64,000 nucleotides of DNA from Rhizobiaceae bacterium (GTDB taxonomy: Bacteria > Pseudomonadota > Alphaproteobacteria > Rhizobiales > Rhizobiaceae). Every line of letters starts with the position of its first letter. The stretch's first letter is position 1. This document shows, piece by piece, positions 26,666 through 35,433 of the stretch. The stretch spans positions 1 through 64,000 of the forward strand of contig CAJPFN010000033.1 of NCBI GenBank assembly GCA_905339215.1. The letters run 5' to 3'. The notes beneath the pieces are model-generated. The model was given only the letters and a program-made list of their open reading frames with translations. It did not search any database and was not told where the DNA came from. The position numbers and the translations under genes are program-made.

Positions 26666-28930
26666 ATGACCCTGCACGCGTGGTGGACCAGCTTCGGTGC
26701 TGAAGTCCCCGAAATCGGTGAACTGACGCCGGTTCTCTCAAGAGAACTGGCGTCCCTCGCCGTGCAGGGATCGCTGCCCGGTATCACCCTTGCTGGCCTG
26801 CGACAGTCATCCGAAAGCGGCCACGCCGCAGTAGCCTTGGATGTCGACGTCGAACGTCCACAGGACCTGGCCCACCCGATCAAGGCCGTTGAACCCGTTG
26901 CCGTCATATTCCCCTTCACCGAGGGTCCGTTCAGCGTTGTATCGCTGCGTCCGGACTTCCCCGATACGCTGCATCAGAACTGGTCGCCGCCGGGCGGCCC
27001 TTGTGCCCTGTGCATAGATGACCGCCCATGGGCCGAAGCCCGACTGACGGTGTCCGCCCAGGACATCGCGCATCGTATTCAGCGTTGGCTCGCCAGGGCA
27101 GCGCGGGGCGAATTGCACGACCCGGCGCAACCACCCGATCCGTTGTTCTTCAGCTCGCAAATCGGCCTGATACTTCCTGCCGCCGCGCTGGTCGAAGGAC
27201 AGGAGCCTATCGAACTAGCGGGCATGATACGGCCCGACAACGAGAACCTTATCATCTCGCGCCCCGCCGTGCCGAATGATCCTCATCCCCCAGCCTTCAC
27301 GGTGCTGGCGTTTCAGGCCGAGCCGCAGGCCATGGCCCGGCTTCGTCATGCGCCGGACACGCTCACGGCACTTGCTGCCGAGCTTGAGCCGCACGGCATC
27401 CGCCTCATCGACCAACTGAAATCGCGCCTGAAGACATGGAAAGGCCTTGGTCCGGACCATGTGCGCCGCCTTTCAACGCGGCTCGCCATTGTGGTCGCCT
27501 TTCCGATCGCTGTCGGAGAGCGGCCCGGCGTCAATGATGTCCGCGCATTCCTGACCTACGACACCGCCGGGGACATCGGCGTCGCGCTCGGCGTGCTCTA
27601 TGCCAACAATACCGGCGTCGGTGATAAGCGCGGCTACATGCTGGCCTTTCCGGAAGGAGCAGCCAGCTCCGACCCGTCACGCATCGAGCCGGCTCAGGTG
27701 CATTTCGCGCTGAACCGTGATCTCGCCGCAGCCGTTGCGGGTCACGCGGGGCCCGACCGCCGTCGCGCGGTCCTGATCGGTGCAGGTTCTCTCGGCTCTC
27801 AGCTCTCTGCCGATCTCGCGCGCGAGGGCGCGTTTGAATGGACGATCATCGATGAGGATCATCTCCTGCCGCACAATCTCGTGCGCCACGCCCTATTTGC
27901 CACAGATATCGGCGCACCAAAGGCCGACGCGCTCGCACACCGGCTTTCGGGGCTCCTCGGCGAACCTGTGGCGGCCATTGCCTGCAACGTGCTGAAGCCG
28001 AATGACCAGGCTGCGCCCAAGCTCGCGGCCGCACTGAAGGACGCCGATATTATCATTGACGCTTCCGCGTCCGTTGCGGTCTCCCGGCACTTGTCCGATC
28101 TGCCGGATGTGGCGGCGCGCCGCGTCTGCGCTTTCTTCAATCCCGCCGGTACCGCAGTCGTCCTTCTCGCCGAAAGCGCCGACCGCGCGCTCACCATGCG
28201 CGATCTGGAGGCGCAGTATCACCGGTTCATACTGACGGAGCCGTCTCTGGCGAGACATCTCGGCACAGACGGTCCCGGCGTGCGCTACACCGGATCCTGC
28301 CGAGCTCTGACCAACCGCATTCCGGCCAGCAATGCCGCCATCCTGAGCGCGCTCGCGGCCAAGGGTATCGCGTCAGCGCTGGCGGACGATGGTGCCGCCA
28401 TCACCATCTGGACTCTGTCCACCACGGGGAAAGTCCAGCGTGTTCAGCGAAAGGGCGCGGCAGTCACCCGTGTCTCTTTCGGTGCATGGACCGTCTCCTA
28501 TGACGCAGACCTCCTTGATCGTCTTGCCACCCTGCGGCACGCGAAGCTGCCGAATGAAACGGGCGGGGTTCTCCTCGGAATCGCGGATATGAGCCGTCGA
28601 TCGGTCCACATCGCACACGCGCTCCCGGCCCCGGAGGACAGCCGCGCCTCGCAAACCGGATTTGAACGTGGCGTCGCCGATCTAGCCGGACAGGTCAGCG
28701 CGGCGGTTGCCGCGACCTTGTATCAACTTCGCTACGTCGGGGAATGGCATTCGCACCCCGACCGCGCGTCAGCCATGCCCAGCAGCACCGATATCGTCCA
28801 GCTTCTCTGGCTCGGGCAGGAACTGGAGAACGAAGGTCTGCCGGGGCTCATGGCGATTGCGGCGCAGGATGGGCATTTTACGTTTGCCGTCAGCGGTGCA
28901 GGTCTCACGGATGCTGGAGGCGCGTCGTGA
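26666..28930 (+). CDS. E2-E1-JAB triple-fusion ubiquitin-like conjugation enzyme
   Basis: A 754-aa fusion. Residues about 1-170 are E2-like: LHQNWSPPGGPCALCIDDRPW holds the likely catalytic Cys (about 112-116) and is followed by WLARAARGELHDPAQ. Residues about 360-560 are an E1/ThiF adenylyltransferase: AVLIGAGSLGSQL (about 370), IIDEDHLLPHNLVRH and Cys in TGSCRALTN (about 543). Residues about 610-754 are a JAB/JAMM metalloprotease: ETGGVLLG, then EWHSHPDRASAMPSSTD with HxH...D intact. It thus combines activation, transfer and removal of a protein modifier, like CBASS Cap2 plus Cap3 in one chain. No ubiquitin-like gene or CD-NTase lies beside it. Confidence 0.87.
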   Translation: MTLHAWWTSFGAEVPEIGELTPVLSRELASLAVQGSLPGITLAGLRQSSESGHAAVALDVDVERPQDLAHPIKAVEPVAVIFPFTEGPFSVVSLRPDFPDTLHQNWSPPGGPCALCIDDRPWAEARLTVSAQDIAHRIQRWLARAARGELHDPAQPPDPLFFSSQIGLILPAAALVEGQEPIELAGMIRPDNENLIISRPAVPNDPHPPAFTVLAFQAEPQAMARLRHAPDTLTALAAELEPHGIRLIDQLKSRLKTWKGLGPDHVRRLSTRLAIVVAFPIAVGERPGVNDVRAFLTYDTAGDIGVALGVLYANNTGVGDKRGYMLAFPEGAASSDPSRIEPAQVHFALNRDLAAAVAGHAGPDRRRAVLIGAGSLGSQLSADLAREGAFEWTIIDEDHLLPHNLVRHALFATDIGAPKADALAHRLSGLLGEPVAAIACNVLKPNDQAAPKLAAALKDADIIIDASASVAVSRHLSDLPDVAARRVCAFFNPAGTAVVLLAESADRALTMRDLEAQYHRFILTEPSLARHLGTDGPGVRYTGSCRALTNRIPASNAAILSALAAKGIASALADDGAAITIWTLSTTGKVQRVQRKGAAVTRVSFGAWTVSYDADLLDRLATLRHAKLPNETGGVLLGIADMSRRSVHIAHALPAPEDSRASQTGFERGVADLAGQVSAAVAATLYQLRYVGEWHSHPDRASAMPSSTDIVQLLWLGQELENEGLPGLMAIAAQDGHFTFAVSGAGLTDAGGAS

Positions 28931-30159
28931 CAGGAGCGGACGCTCCGGCGACACCACAGCGCAGTGATCTTCAGGGCCTTTTCGAGGCCCAGGCCGGACG
29001 CAACGATTTTCTGACCGGAGGCAAAGTCGAGGATGTCATCGGTCTGTGCCTGTCCGGCGGCGGCTACCGTGCCATGCTCTATCACGCGGGCGCGTTGGTG
29101 CGGCTCAATGAGTTCGGCTTCCTGCCGCGCCTGCATGAGATCGCGAGCGTCTCGGGCGGCTCCATCACGGCAGGCGTACTCGGCACGGCATGGCCCCGGC
29201 TGAACTTTGACGCGAATGGTCGCGCGATGAACCTGGATGAACAGGTCATCGGTCCGATCGCCCACTTTGCGACCGTGGGCGTCGATGTGAAGGCGATTCT
29301 TCTGGGTCTCCTTCCAAGCTTCACCGCAGCAGGCGAAGTGGCCAAAGCCTATGACCGCCACCTGTTCGGTGAAGCGACCCTGCAGGACCTCCCCGATAAG
29401 CCGCGCTTCACGTTCATGGCAACCAATCTTCAGACCGGAAGCGGATGGAGGTTTGCCAAGGACTACGCCGCTGATCACCGCGTCGGTCGGATCGACCATC
29501 CGCGTCTGGCTCTATCCTGCGTCGTTGCCGCATCGTCCGCGTTTCCGCCGTTCCTATCGCCCGTCCGGCTCAACTTTGAGAGCGGCAGCGTCAAACCGAT
29601 GGACGGGGCCGATCTACACAAGGCACCTTTCACGCAGCAGGCCGTGCTGACCGACGGCGGCGTATACGACAATCTCGGTCTGGAACGCATCTGGCGCCGC
29701 TGCCGCACCGTTCTGGTCAGCAATGCCGGCGCCACCATGCCTGAACTTGGCTCACCGACGGGCCGTTGGTTCGGCCAAGTCTATCGGGTCCTTAACATCG
29801 TCCAGCAGCAGGCGGAAAACTCCCGCAAGCGCCTGCTCTTTGGCGTTCACAATCTCAAACAGCGTCATGTTGCCTTCTGGAGCATCGAGACCCCGATCAG
29901 CGCCTACGGCCTCGAGGATGCGGTTTCGCTTCCAGACGACGCCGCATTGCTGGCAGCCCGCCTGCGGACCCGCCTCAATCCCTTTTCTCCTTCCGAAATC
30001 GAACTGTTGCTAAAGGTCGGCTACGCCGGGGCCGATGCCAGCCTGCGCGCTGCAGGTCTTGTAACGAAAGCGCCCGCCGCAAACATCGATGCAGCGAATC
30101 TGGCACAGTATTCCGGACAGAAAGGCGGTCGCAACGTTTCGCGGGCAGGAAACCCATGA
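28927..30159 (+). CDS. patatin-like phospholipase
   Basis: A 410-aa patatin-family lipid acyl hydrolase. Oxyanion motif SGGGYRAM (about 44-51), nucleophile Ser in ASVSGGSITAG (about 73-83) and catalytic Asp in LTDGGVYDNLG (about 240-250) are all present. CapV-type patatins in CBASS kill infected cells by degrading membrane phospholipids. GTG 28927 overlaps the E2-E1-JAB stop (GTGA), a strong coupling signal. The upstream extension of the frame to 28744 is rejected because it lies in the JAB domain. It is probably the effector of this operon. Confidence 0.85.
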   Translation: MTGADAPATPQRSDLQGLFEAQAGRNDFLTGGKVEDVIGLCLSGGGYRAMLYHAGALVRLNEFGFLPRLHEIASVSGGSITAGVLGTAWPRLNFDANGRAMNLDEQVIGPIAHFATVGVDVKAILLGLLPSFTAAGEVAKAYDRHLFGEATLQDLPDKPRFTFMATNLQTGSGWRFAKDYAADHRVGRIDHPRLALSCVVAASSAFPPFLSPVRLNFESGSVKPMDGADLHKAPFTQQAVLTDGGVYDNLGLERIWRRCRTVLVSNAGATMPELGSPTGRWFGQVYRVLNIVQQQAENSRKRLLFGVHNLKQRHVAFWSIETPISAYGLEDAVSLPDDAALLAARLRTRLNPFSPSEIELLLKVGYAGADASLRAAGLVTKAPAANIDAANLAQYSGQKGGRNVSRAGNP

Positions 30160-30330
30160 GTTTCACAATCAAGGGACTAGATGATCTTCAGCGCGAAACG
30201 CAGTTGCCGTCCGACAGTTGCTGAAGTGCTGAATGGCAAGATTACGACGATCAACTTTGCCCCGTCGGATCCGACCTGCGTTGAGCGAGCCATCGTTGAC
30301 ATGAAACTGGCAATCGATCGCAAGGTGTCC
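30156..30330 (+). pseudogene. frameshifted remnant of a small gene after the patatin
   Basis: An ATG overlapping the patatin stop (ATGA) begins MSFTIKGLDDLQRETQ and stops after 22 residues. The +1 frame then continues with AEVLNGKITTINFAPSDPT and VERAIVDMKLAIDRKV before running into an 11-bp tandem repeat. The two parts read like one small element or phage-type protein, frameshifted and lacking its C-terminus. Function not recognised. The longer ORF 30181-30657 runs over the nuclease gene on the other strand and is not real as a whole. Confidence 0.45.
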
Positions 30331-30336
30331 GGCTGC

Positions 30337-30369
30337 TGCGGCAGCCTTGCGGCAGCCTTGCGGCAGCCT
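30337..30369 (+). repeat. three tandem 11-bp repeats
   Basis: TGCGGCAGCCT occurs three times without gaps (30337-30347, 30348-30358, 30359-30369). The unit is not a multiple of three, so slippage here would change the frame. It sits at the broken 3' end of the preceding remnant and 9 bp from the nuclease stop. Confidence 0.85.
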
Positions 30370-30378
30370 ATTGAGGGG

Positions 30379-30747
30379 CTAACACCACGCCTCTCGCCTG
30401 CCGCTCCATGTCCGGGCAAGACCTTCTCGAACCAGTTGGTCGCCGACGTCCGCGCCGTCGACCTGAATCACTGCAAGCGTGCGGCCGTATCGATCGTTCC
30501 CCTGCCGGAACAGCTCGACGTGCCCACCTTCCATGATCTCGGCCAGCCTATGCTTCGCCCGCTGCGCCAGTTCGGATTCGTAGGCACATTGACCGTCGAT
30601 CTCAGGAGCGTCGATGTTAACGATGCGCACGGACTCGGCCCGGGTGGTCAGCCCTAGCCGTATGGAATCTCCGTCCCAGACCCGGATTTTCGCCGGCTCG
30701 CATGACAGCACGCAAAGCATGATCTGAATGACAATGTGGCTGTTCAT
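30379..30747 (-). CDS. thermonuclease (SNase)-like protein
   Basis: A 122-aa staphylococcal-nuclease-fold protein (TNase family), which cleaves DNA/RNA with Ca2+. Visible are VWDGDSIRL, RIVNIDAPEIDG (Asp, metal), the middle QRAKHRLAEIM, DRYGRTLAVIQ (catalytic Arg) and VREGLARTWSGRREAWC. The chosen ATG gives a short hydrophobic N-terminus (MNSHIVIQIMLCVLSC) that may be a poor signal peptide. ICEs of this group often carry such a nuclease near ardC. The frame is open a further 26 codons upstream. Confidence 0.78.
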   Translation of the reverse strand: MNSHIVIQIMLCVLSCEPAKIRVWDGDSIRLGLTTRAESVRIVNIDAPEIDGQCAYESELAQRAKHRLAEIMEGGHVELFRQGNDRYGRTLAVIQVDGADVGDQLVREGLARTWSGRREAWC

Positions 30748-31020
30748 CACCCTCTGCAGAGTTTGCGGAACACCCCCGGGACGATCCGCACCGATCCGCC
30801 GGATTGATCTGGATAGTCGGTTCAAGCGGCGAACACAATTCCGCTCACCTCATCGAGCGCCCCACTATGAGGGGGTGGACGTCGCCCTTCGGGCCGGGCT
30901 GTCGGCAAAGCTGAAGCCCCGACAAGCGGGTCTTCCCCCTCCGGGCTTCCATCCCTGACGCGAGAATAGGGGCGAGTCGTATATGCCGCGAATACGTTTC
31001 TGCGTCTCTACGCCTTTGAA

Positions 31021-31108
31021 CGGGCGAGAGTGAGAGTGCGGACCGGGTTTGCCGTGACGGGTTGAGGGCTGGAGGAGAGGCCTCCGGCGCCCGTCGCGGA
31101 GACCTGCG
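31021..31108 (+). promoter_or_regulatory. structured 5' leader of ardC (radC-RNA-motif-like)
   Basis: The leader can fold as ACGGG (31057-31061) with CCCGT (31090-31094), enclosing a strong hairpin GCTGGAGG-AGAGG-CCTCCGGC. An outer pairing GGGTTT/AGACCT (with G-U) closes it next to the start. The same architecture with other bases is found before parB and the methylase/helicase gene. The radC RNA motif is known before genes for DNA-acting and antirestriction proteins, and I believe this is that motif. The 273 bp from 30748 to 31020 hold no gene that I can support and probably the promoter. Confidence 0.5.
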
Positions 31109-32071
31109 ATGTCCAGACATGCTGTTCGCGCCCGTTCCGGCTCCGACCGGACGAGCCTTTATGACGAAATCACCGGAAAGATCCTCGCCGAGCTGGAGGC
31201 CGGCCGGCTACCCTGGATCCAGCCCTGGGGCACGGCGGCGGCGAAGGCGCCGCTCGCCATGCCGAAGAACGCCGCCACCAGCCGAGCTTATTCCGGCGTG
31301 AATGTGCTCATCCTCTGGGGCGCCGTGATCGAGCACGGCTTCCCCACCCAGAGCTGGCTCACGTTCCGGCAGGCGCTGTCCCTTGGCGGTCATGTCCGCA
31401 AGGGCGAGCATGGCACCACCGTCGTCTATGCCGACCGCTTTGTCCCCGACGACGAGAAGAAGCGGTCGCGGGAGACCGGCGAAGAAGCCCAGGCGATCCC
31501 ATTCCTGAAGCGCTTCACGGTTTTCAACCTGTCGCAATGCGAGGGCCTGCCCGACGACCTCGCCATTGTCGCGCCGCCGCCCGAACCCGGCTTGATCGAG
31601 CCAAAGGTAGAGGCGCTGATCAAGGCGAGCGGGATCGATTTCCGTATCGGAGGCAACCGTGCTTTCTACGTGCCGGCGCGCGATTATGTGATGGTCCCGC
31701 CGCCCCAGGCCTTCTTCGAGCCCATCAACTGGCATCGGACGGCCCTGCACGAATGCTCCCATGCCAGCGGGGCGCCGCATCGCCTGAATCGCGACCTTTC
31801 CGGTTCCTTTGGCACAAAGAAGTACGCCTTCGAGGAGATGATAGCCGAGATTTCAGCGGCATTTTGCTGTGCTGCTCTCGGCATCGTGCCGACCGTGCGC
31901 CACGCCGATTACATCGGCTCCTGGGCCGAGGTCCTGCGCGAGGACAATCGCGCCATCGTCCGTGCGGCGTCGCAGGCCAGCAAGGCGGCCGACTGGCTGC
32001 TAAAGTTTGTGCCCGAAGATGGGCGGCCTGCTCCAGTGTCCGCCGACGCCGACGAGCGGGAGGCAGCCTGA
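31109..32071 (+). CDS. ardC: ArdC-family antirestriction protein
   Basis: A 320-aa ArdC/DUF1738 protein. N-terminal ssDNA-binding domain (LYDEITGKILAELEAGRLPWIQPW, GVNVLILWGAVIEHGF, TFRQALSLGGHVRKGEHG) and C-terminal zincin-like domain with LHECSHASG (HExxH, about residue 212) and EEMIAEISAAF. ArdC protects incoming single-stranded conjugative DNA from restriction. It is preceded by a structured leader, and its stop overlaps the next start (TGATG). Confidence 0.92.
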   Translation: MSRHAVRARSGSDRTSLYDEITGKILAELEAGRLPWIQPWGTAAAKAPLAMPKNAATSRAYSGVNVLILWGAVIEHGFPTQSWLTFRQALSLGGHVRKGEHGTTVVYADRFVPDDEKKRSRETGEEAQAIPFLKRFTVFNLSQCEGLPDDLAIVAPPPEPGLIEPKVEALIKASGIDFRIGGNRAFYVPARDYVMVPPPQAFFEPINWHRTALHECSHASGAPHRLNRDLSGSFGTKKYAFEEMIAEISAAFCCAALGIVPTVRHADYIGSWAEVLREDNRAIVRAASQASKAADWLLKFVPEDGRPAPVSADADEREAA

Positions 32072-32598
32072 TGCGCGCGCCGACTCCAGCAGGCCGGCGC
32101 CGCTTCCGGCAGGGATCCTCATCATCCCCTGCGGCCGATCACGCGTCCTCCCGGGCGCGCAGGTCATCGAAGCGCTGGCGGGGGAAATATCTCTTCGACA
32201 ATGCGACCGAGTTCCTCGCCGGGGCGCATCGCGTGCGTGCGGCGGGCGATTCCCATTCGCGCGAGGTCCTTTTTCATCTCATCGGATGCGCCGTCGAACT
32301 GTCGCTGAAATCCTACCTGCATTTCCGGGGGTGGAACGATGACCGGTGCCGCCATGAGGTCCGGCACGATCTGGTCAAGGCATTGGCCGCCGCGGAACGG
32401 CTCGGATTGCATCGGCGCCACCCGGACGTGCGGATGCTGACGCGGATCTTGTCGCCCTACTATCGCTGTCATCGCATCCGCGAGCTGGCGAAGCGCGACC
32501 CGGCGCCGATCTCGCCCGAACGGGCGCTGCGGGCGGCCGAGGGACTGCTAGACGATGTTCTGGCCGCCGTGGCGGAGCGTCCCCGTCCCAGGGGCTGA
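32071..32598 (+). CDS. conserved hypothetical, possibly HEPN-like
   Basis: A 175-aa protein whose ATG overlaps the ardC stop. Arg/Ser-rich N-terminus (1-40), then a helical region VLFHLIGCAVELSLKSYLHFRG and EVRHDLVKALAAAERLGLH resembling HEPN-type helical bundles that lack a clear RxxxxH. No firm family assignment. Its coupling to ardC suggests an early-expressed role in establishment. The longer frame beginning at 31537 overlaps ardC and is rejected. Confidence 0.6.
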   Translation: MRAPTPAGRRRFRQGSSSSPAADHASSRARRSSKRWRGKYLFDNATEFLAGAHRVRAAGDSHSREVLFHLIGCAVELSLKSYLHFRGWNDDRCRHEVRHDLVKALAAAERLGLHRRHPDVRMLTRILSPYYRCHRIRELAKRDPAPISPERALRAAEGLLDDVLAAVAERPRPRG

Positions 32599-32670
32599 CC
32601 GGATGCCGGTGTCTGTAGCGCACGGGCTGCGGTTCCTTCCTCCTTCACCCCTCGGCCTTCGCTTTCGCCG

Positions 32671-32759
32671 TTGCGAGAGGAAGAGGGCCGAGGGGATTTT
32701 CGTGACGGGTTGGAGGCCGGGAGAGAGGCTTTCGGCCGCCCGTCGCGGAGAAAATCCCG
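32671..32759 (+). promoter_or_regulatory. structured 5' leader of parB (radC-RNA-motif-like)
   Basis: Outer stem GGGATTTT (32693-32700) with AAAATCCC (32751-32758) ends directly before the ATG at 32760. The middle stem is ACGGG (32705-32709) with CCCGT (32739-32743), and an inner GCCG...CGGC hairpin has a GAGAG loop. The segment GAGAGGAAGAG at the 5' side recurs before the 36185 gene. Pairing is kept while the bases differ from the ardC leader, which supports a real RNA. Confidence 0.55.
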
Positions 32760-34895
32760 ATGGCTACTGCCGTTCAGAAGATCACCCTGTCGTCCTCGCG
32801 CGACATCCCCTTCAACAAGCTGGTGCTCAGCCAGTCGAACGTCCGGCGCGTGAAGGCCGGCGTCTCGATCGAGGAGTTGGCCGAGGACATTGCCCGGCGC
32901 GGCCTGCTTCAGGGCCTCAACGTCCGCCCCGTGCTCGACGCCGAAGGCAAGGAAACCGGCATGTTCGAGATCCCGGCCGGCGGCCGCCGCTACCGCGCGC
33001 TCGAACGGCTGGTCAAGCAGAAGCGCCTGACGAAGACCGCGCCCGTGCCCTGTGTGGTGCGCGATCCAGCCGCCGGCATCCTCGCCGAGGACGATTCGCT
33101 CGCTGAAAACTGCCAGCGCGCCCCGCTTCATCCGCTCGACCAGTTTCGCGCCTTCCAGACCCTTCGCGAGAAGGGCCAGTCCGAGGAGGAAATCGCAGCC
33201 GCCTTCTTCGTGCCCGTCAACGTCGTCAAGCAGCGGCTGCGGCTCGCGTCCGTTTCGCCGGCGCTGCTCGAAACCTATGCCGAGGACGGCATGTCGCTCG
33301 AGCAGTTGATGGCCTTCACCGTCTCCCCCGACCATAGCCGCCAGGAACAGGTCTGGGAGGCGCTCCGCAGTAGCTGGTCGAAGGAGCCCTATCAGATCCG
33401 CCGCATGCTGACGGAATCGACGGTGCGCGCTTCCGACAAGCGCGCCGTCTTCGTCGGCATCGACGCCTATGAGGCGGCTGGCGGCATCGTCCTGCGCGAC
33501 CTGTTCCAGTCCGACGATGGCGGATGGCTGCAGGATGCGGCGCTGCTCGACCGGTTGGCCGCCGAGAAGCTGAAGGTCATGGCCGACGAGATCGCCAATG
33601 AAGGCTGGAAGTGGATCGAGGTTGCCGTCAGCTTCCCCTATGGCGTGACCCACGGCCTGCGCGAACTGGAAGGCACGCCGATCGATCGCACGACCGAGGA
33701 ACAGGCGACCCTCGATGCCCTGCGCGCCGAGTATGACAAGCTCCAGGCCGAATATGAGGACGCGGACGAGCTGCCGGAAGAGGTCGATGAGCGCCTGGGC
33801 GAGATCGAGACCGCCATCGACGCCCTGGAAACCCGTCCCGTCCGCTACGATCCGGCCGATATCGCGCGCGCCGGCGTTTTCGTCAGCATCGATTCCGACG
33901 GCTCGCTGCTCGTCGACCGCGGCTATGTGAAGCCCGAGGACGAGGCTCCGGCCACCGATGGTGGCGAGGATGGTGACGGCAAGACGGCGGGCGATCCCGA
34001 CGGGGACGGTTCCAGCCAGCGGACGATTATTAGCATCGGCGGACAGCCCATCGAGGCGGATGACGAGGAGGAAGACGCCATCAAGCCCCTGCCGGACCGT
34101 CTCGTGATGGAGCTGACCGCCGAGCGCACGCTGGCGCTCAGGGACAAGCTTGCGGGCGACCCGGCGACCGCCTTCCTGGCCGTGCTGCACAAGTTCTGCC
34201 GCGACGTCTTCTCGCGTTACGGCGCCCACGGCGTCGCGATGGAAGTCGCGGTACGCGGCACGGTGTTTCAGGCGCAGTCGCCGGAACTGCGGGACACGCC
34301 CTATGCACGTGCGATCGAGGCGCGCCACAAGGATTGGGAAGCGCGCCTGCCGGTCGATGTCACCGACCTCTGGGATGCGCTCGCGGCGCTTGCCGGCACT
34401 GAGCAGGCCGAACTGTTCGCCCATTGCGCGTCGTTCGGCGTCAACGCGCTCTATGAGCGGGCCGACCGCTATGGTGGCGGCGCGATCTCCGCGCATGGGG
34501 TTCAGTTGCGCCTTGCCGAGGCCGATCACCTTGCCCGCGCCACCGGCCTCGACATGGCCGTGGCGGGCTGGCGTCCGACCGTCGGCAATTATCTCGGTCG
34601 CGTCACCAAGGCGCGCATCCTCGAAGCCGTGCGCGAAGGCGCGGGTGAACGGGCCGCGCAGCTCATCGACCATCTGAAGAAGGGCGATATGGCGAAGGAA
34701 GCCGAGCGGCTGCTCGCCGACACCGGCTGGCTGCCCGAGCCGCTGCGCCTTGCCGGTGCCGAGCCGGATCCTGACGTGGCGACGACCGAGGGAGAAACCG
34801 AGGCATTGCCGGACTTCCTCGCCGGCGATGACGAAGAGTCTTCCACCAGCGCCGACGGCGAGGATGACCCGGCCCGCATGATCGCAGCGGAATAG
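32760..34895 (+). CDS. ParB-family protein, long form
   Basis: A 711-aa protein. The N-terminal ParB/Sulfiredoxin domain has LSQSNVRR, EIPAGGRRYRALERL and ENCQRAPLHPLDQFRAF, and an HTH follows (EEEIAAAFFVPVNVVKQRLRLA). The long C-terminal part is acidic with a coiled-coil stretch (about 315-345) and is typical of large ParB-like proteins of alphaproteobacterial ICEs and plasmids. It may bind parS-like sites, bind CTP, or have nuclease or regulatory roles. ParA is 16 kb away, so a classical parAB operon is absent. It starts directly after a structured leader. Confidence 0.88.
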   Translation: MATAVQKITLSSSRDIPFNKLVLSQSNVRRVKAGVSIEELAEDIARRGLLQGLNVRPVLDAEGKETGMFEIPAGGRRYRALERLVKQKRLTKTAPVPCVVRDPAAGILAEDDSLAENCQRAPLHPLDQFRAFQTLREKGQSEEEIAAAFFVPVNVVKQRLRLASVSPALLETYAEDGMSLEQLMAFTVSPDHSRQEQVWEALRSSWSKEPYQIRRMLTESTVRASDKRAVFVGIDAYEAAGGIVLRDLFQSDDGGWLQDAALLDRLAAEKLKVMADEIANEGWKWIEVAVSFPYGVTHGLRELEGTPIDRTTEEQATLDALRAEYDKLQAEYEDADELPEEVDERLGEIETAIDALETRPVRYDPADIARAGVFVSIDSDGSLLVDRGYVKPEDEAPATDGGEDGDGKTAGDPDGDGSSQRTIISIGGQPIEADDEEEDAIKPLPDRLVMELTAERTLALRDKLAGDPATAFLAVLHKFCRDVFSRYGAHGVAMEVAVRGTVFQAQSPELRDTPYARAIEARHKDWEARLPVDVTDLWDALAALAGTEQAELFAHCASFGVNALYERADRYGGGAISAHGVQLRLAEADHLARATGLDMAVAGWRPTVGNYLGRVTKARILEAVREGAGERAAQLIDHLKKGDMAKEAERLLADTGWLPEPLRLAGAEPDPDVATTEGETEALPDFLAGDDEESSTSADGEDDPARMIAAE

Positions 34896-35010
34896 CCGAA
34901 CCATGCGGGGCGGCCCCGGCCGCCTCGCATCCCTTCACCCCATCCGCTTATCCGAGCCCGGCCCTCCGCAACGGGGAACAGCCGGGCTCCTCTCGTTTCA
35001 GGAGCCTGAC

Positions 35011-35433
35011 ATGGCCGACTATTTCACTCATTTCTCATGCCTGCTCGATGTCGGCACGCCGCAGAACGCGGCCCGCGCACTCGACCTCTACAACAGGCTG
35101 TCCGAAGCGGCGGAAGACCCGCCGTCCGACGGTTTCCTGCTTTCGATCCAGCCCGAACATGGCGGCAGGCGGCTCTGGATCCGCGATGACGTGACCGGCG
35201 ACCCGCAGCGCGTCATCGACTTCGTGCTGCTCTGCGCGAAAACCTTCGGCCTCACCGGCTGCTGGGGTTTCCAATACGCCAACACCTGCTCGCGTCCGCG
35301 CACCGATGCCTTCGGCGGCGGCGCGCATGTGCTCGATCTCGGCGCCGGCCAATCCGTTGCCCGGATCGGCACGCACGGATGGCTCGCCGACATGCTCGCG
35401 ACGGGAGGGGCGGACGATGCCGAGGATCGTTGA
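35011..35433 (+). CDS. conserved hypothetical ICE protein (140 aa)
   Basis: ATG 35011 follows a clear GGAG. The protein (MADYFTHFSCLLDVGTPQNAARAL...) has an alpha/beta look and contains GGRRLWIRDDVTGDPQRVIDFVLLCAKTFGL and GGGAHVLDLGAG. The last motif resembles a loop but not a methyltransferase. It overlaps the next gene by 17 bp. Similar proteins sit between parB and the large methylase/helicase in related ICEs. Function unknown. Confidence 0.7.
   Translation: MADYFTHFSCLLDVGTPQNAARALDLYNRLSEAAEDPPSDGFLLSIQPEHGGRRLWIRDDVTGDPQRVIDFVLLCAKTFGLTGCWGFQYANTCSRPRTDAFGGGAHVLDLGAGQSVARIGTHGWLADMLATGGADDAEDR

Noticed and set aside
28744-28926. N-terminal extension of the patatin
   Set aside because: The extension is out of frame with, and inside, the JAB domain of the preceding gene; GTG 28927 overlapping its stop is the natural start.
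23884-30159. Ordinary type II CBASS
   Set aside because: No CD-NTase (GS...DxD nucleotidyltransferase) is seen in any gene of the operon; the only nucleotidyltransferase in the window is AbiEii at 2790.
30181-30657. 158-aa plus-strand gene
   Set aside because: Most of it is antisense to the SNase-like gene, whose motifs are clear; only its first part belongs to a frameshifted remnant.
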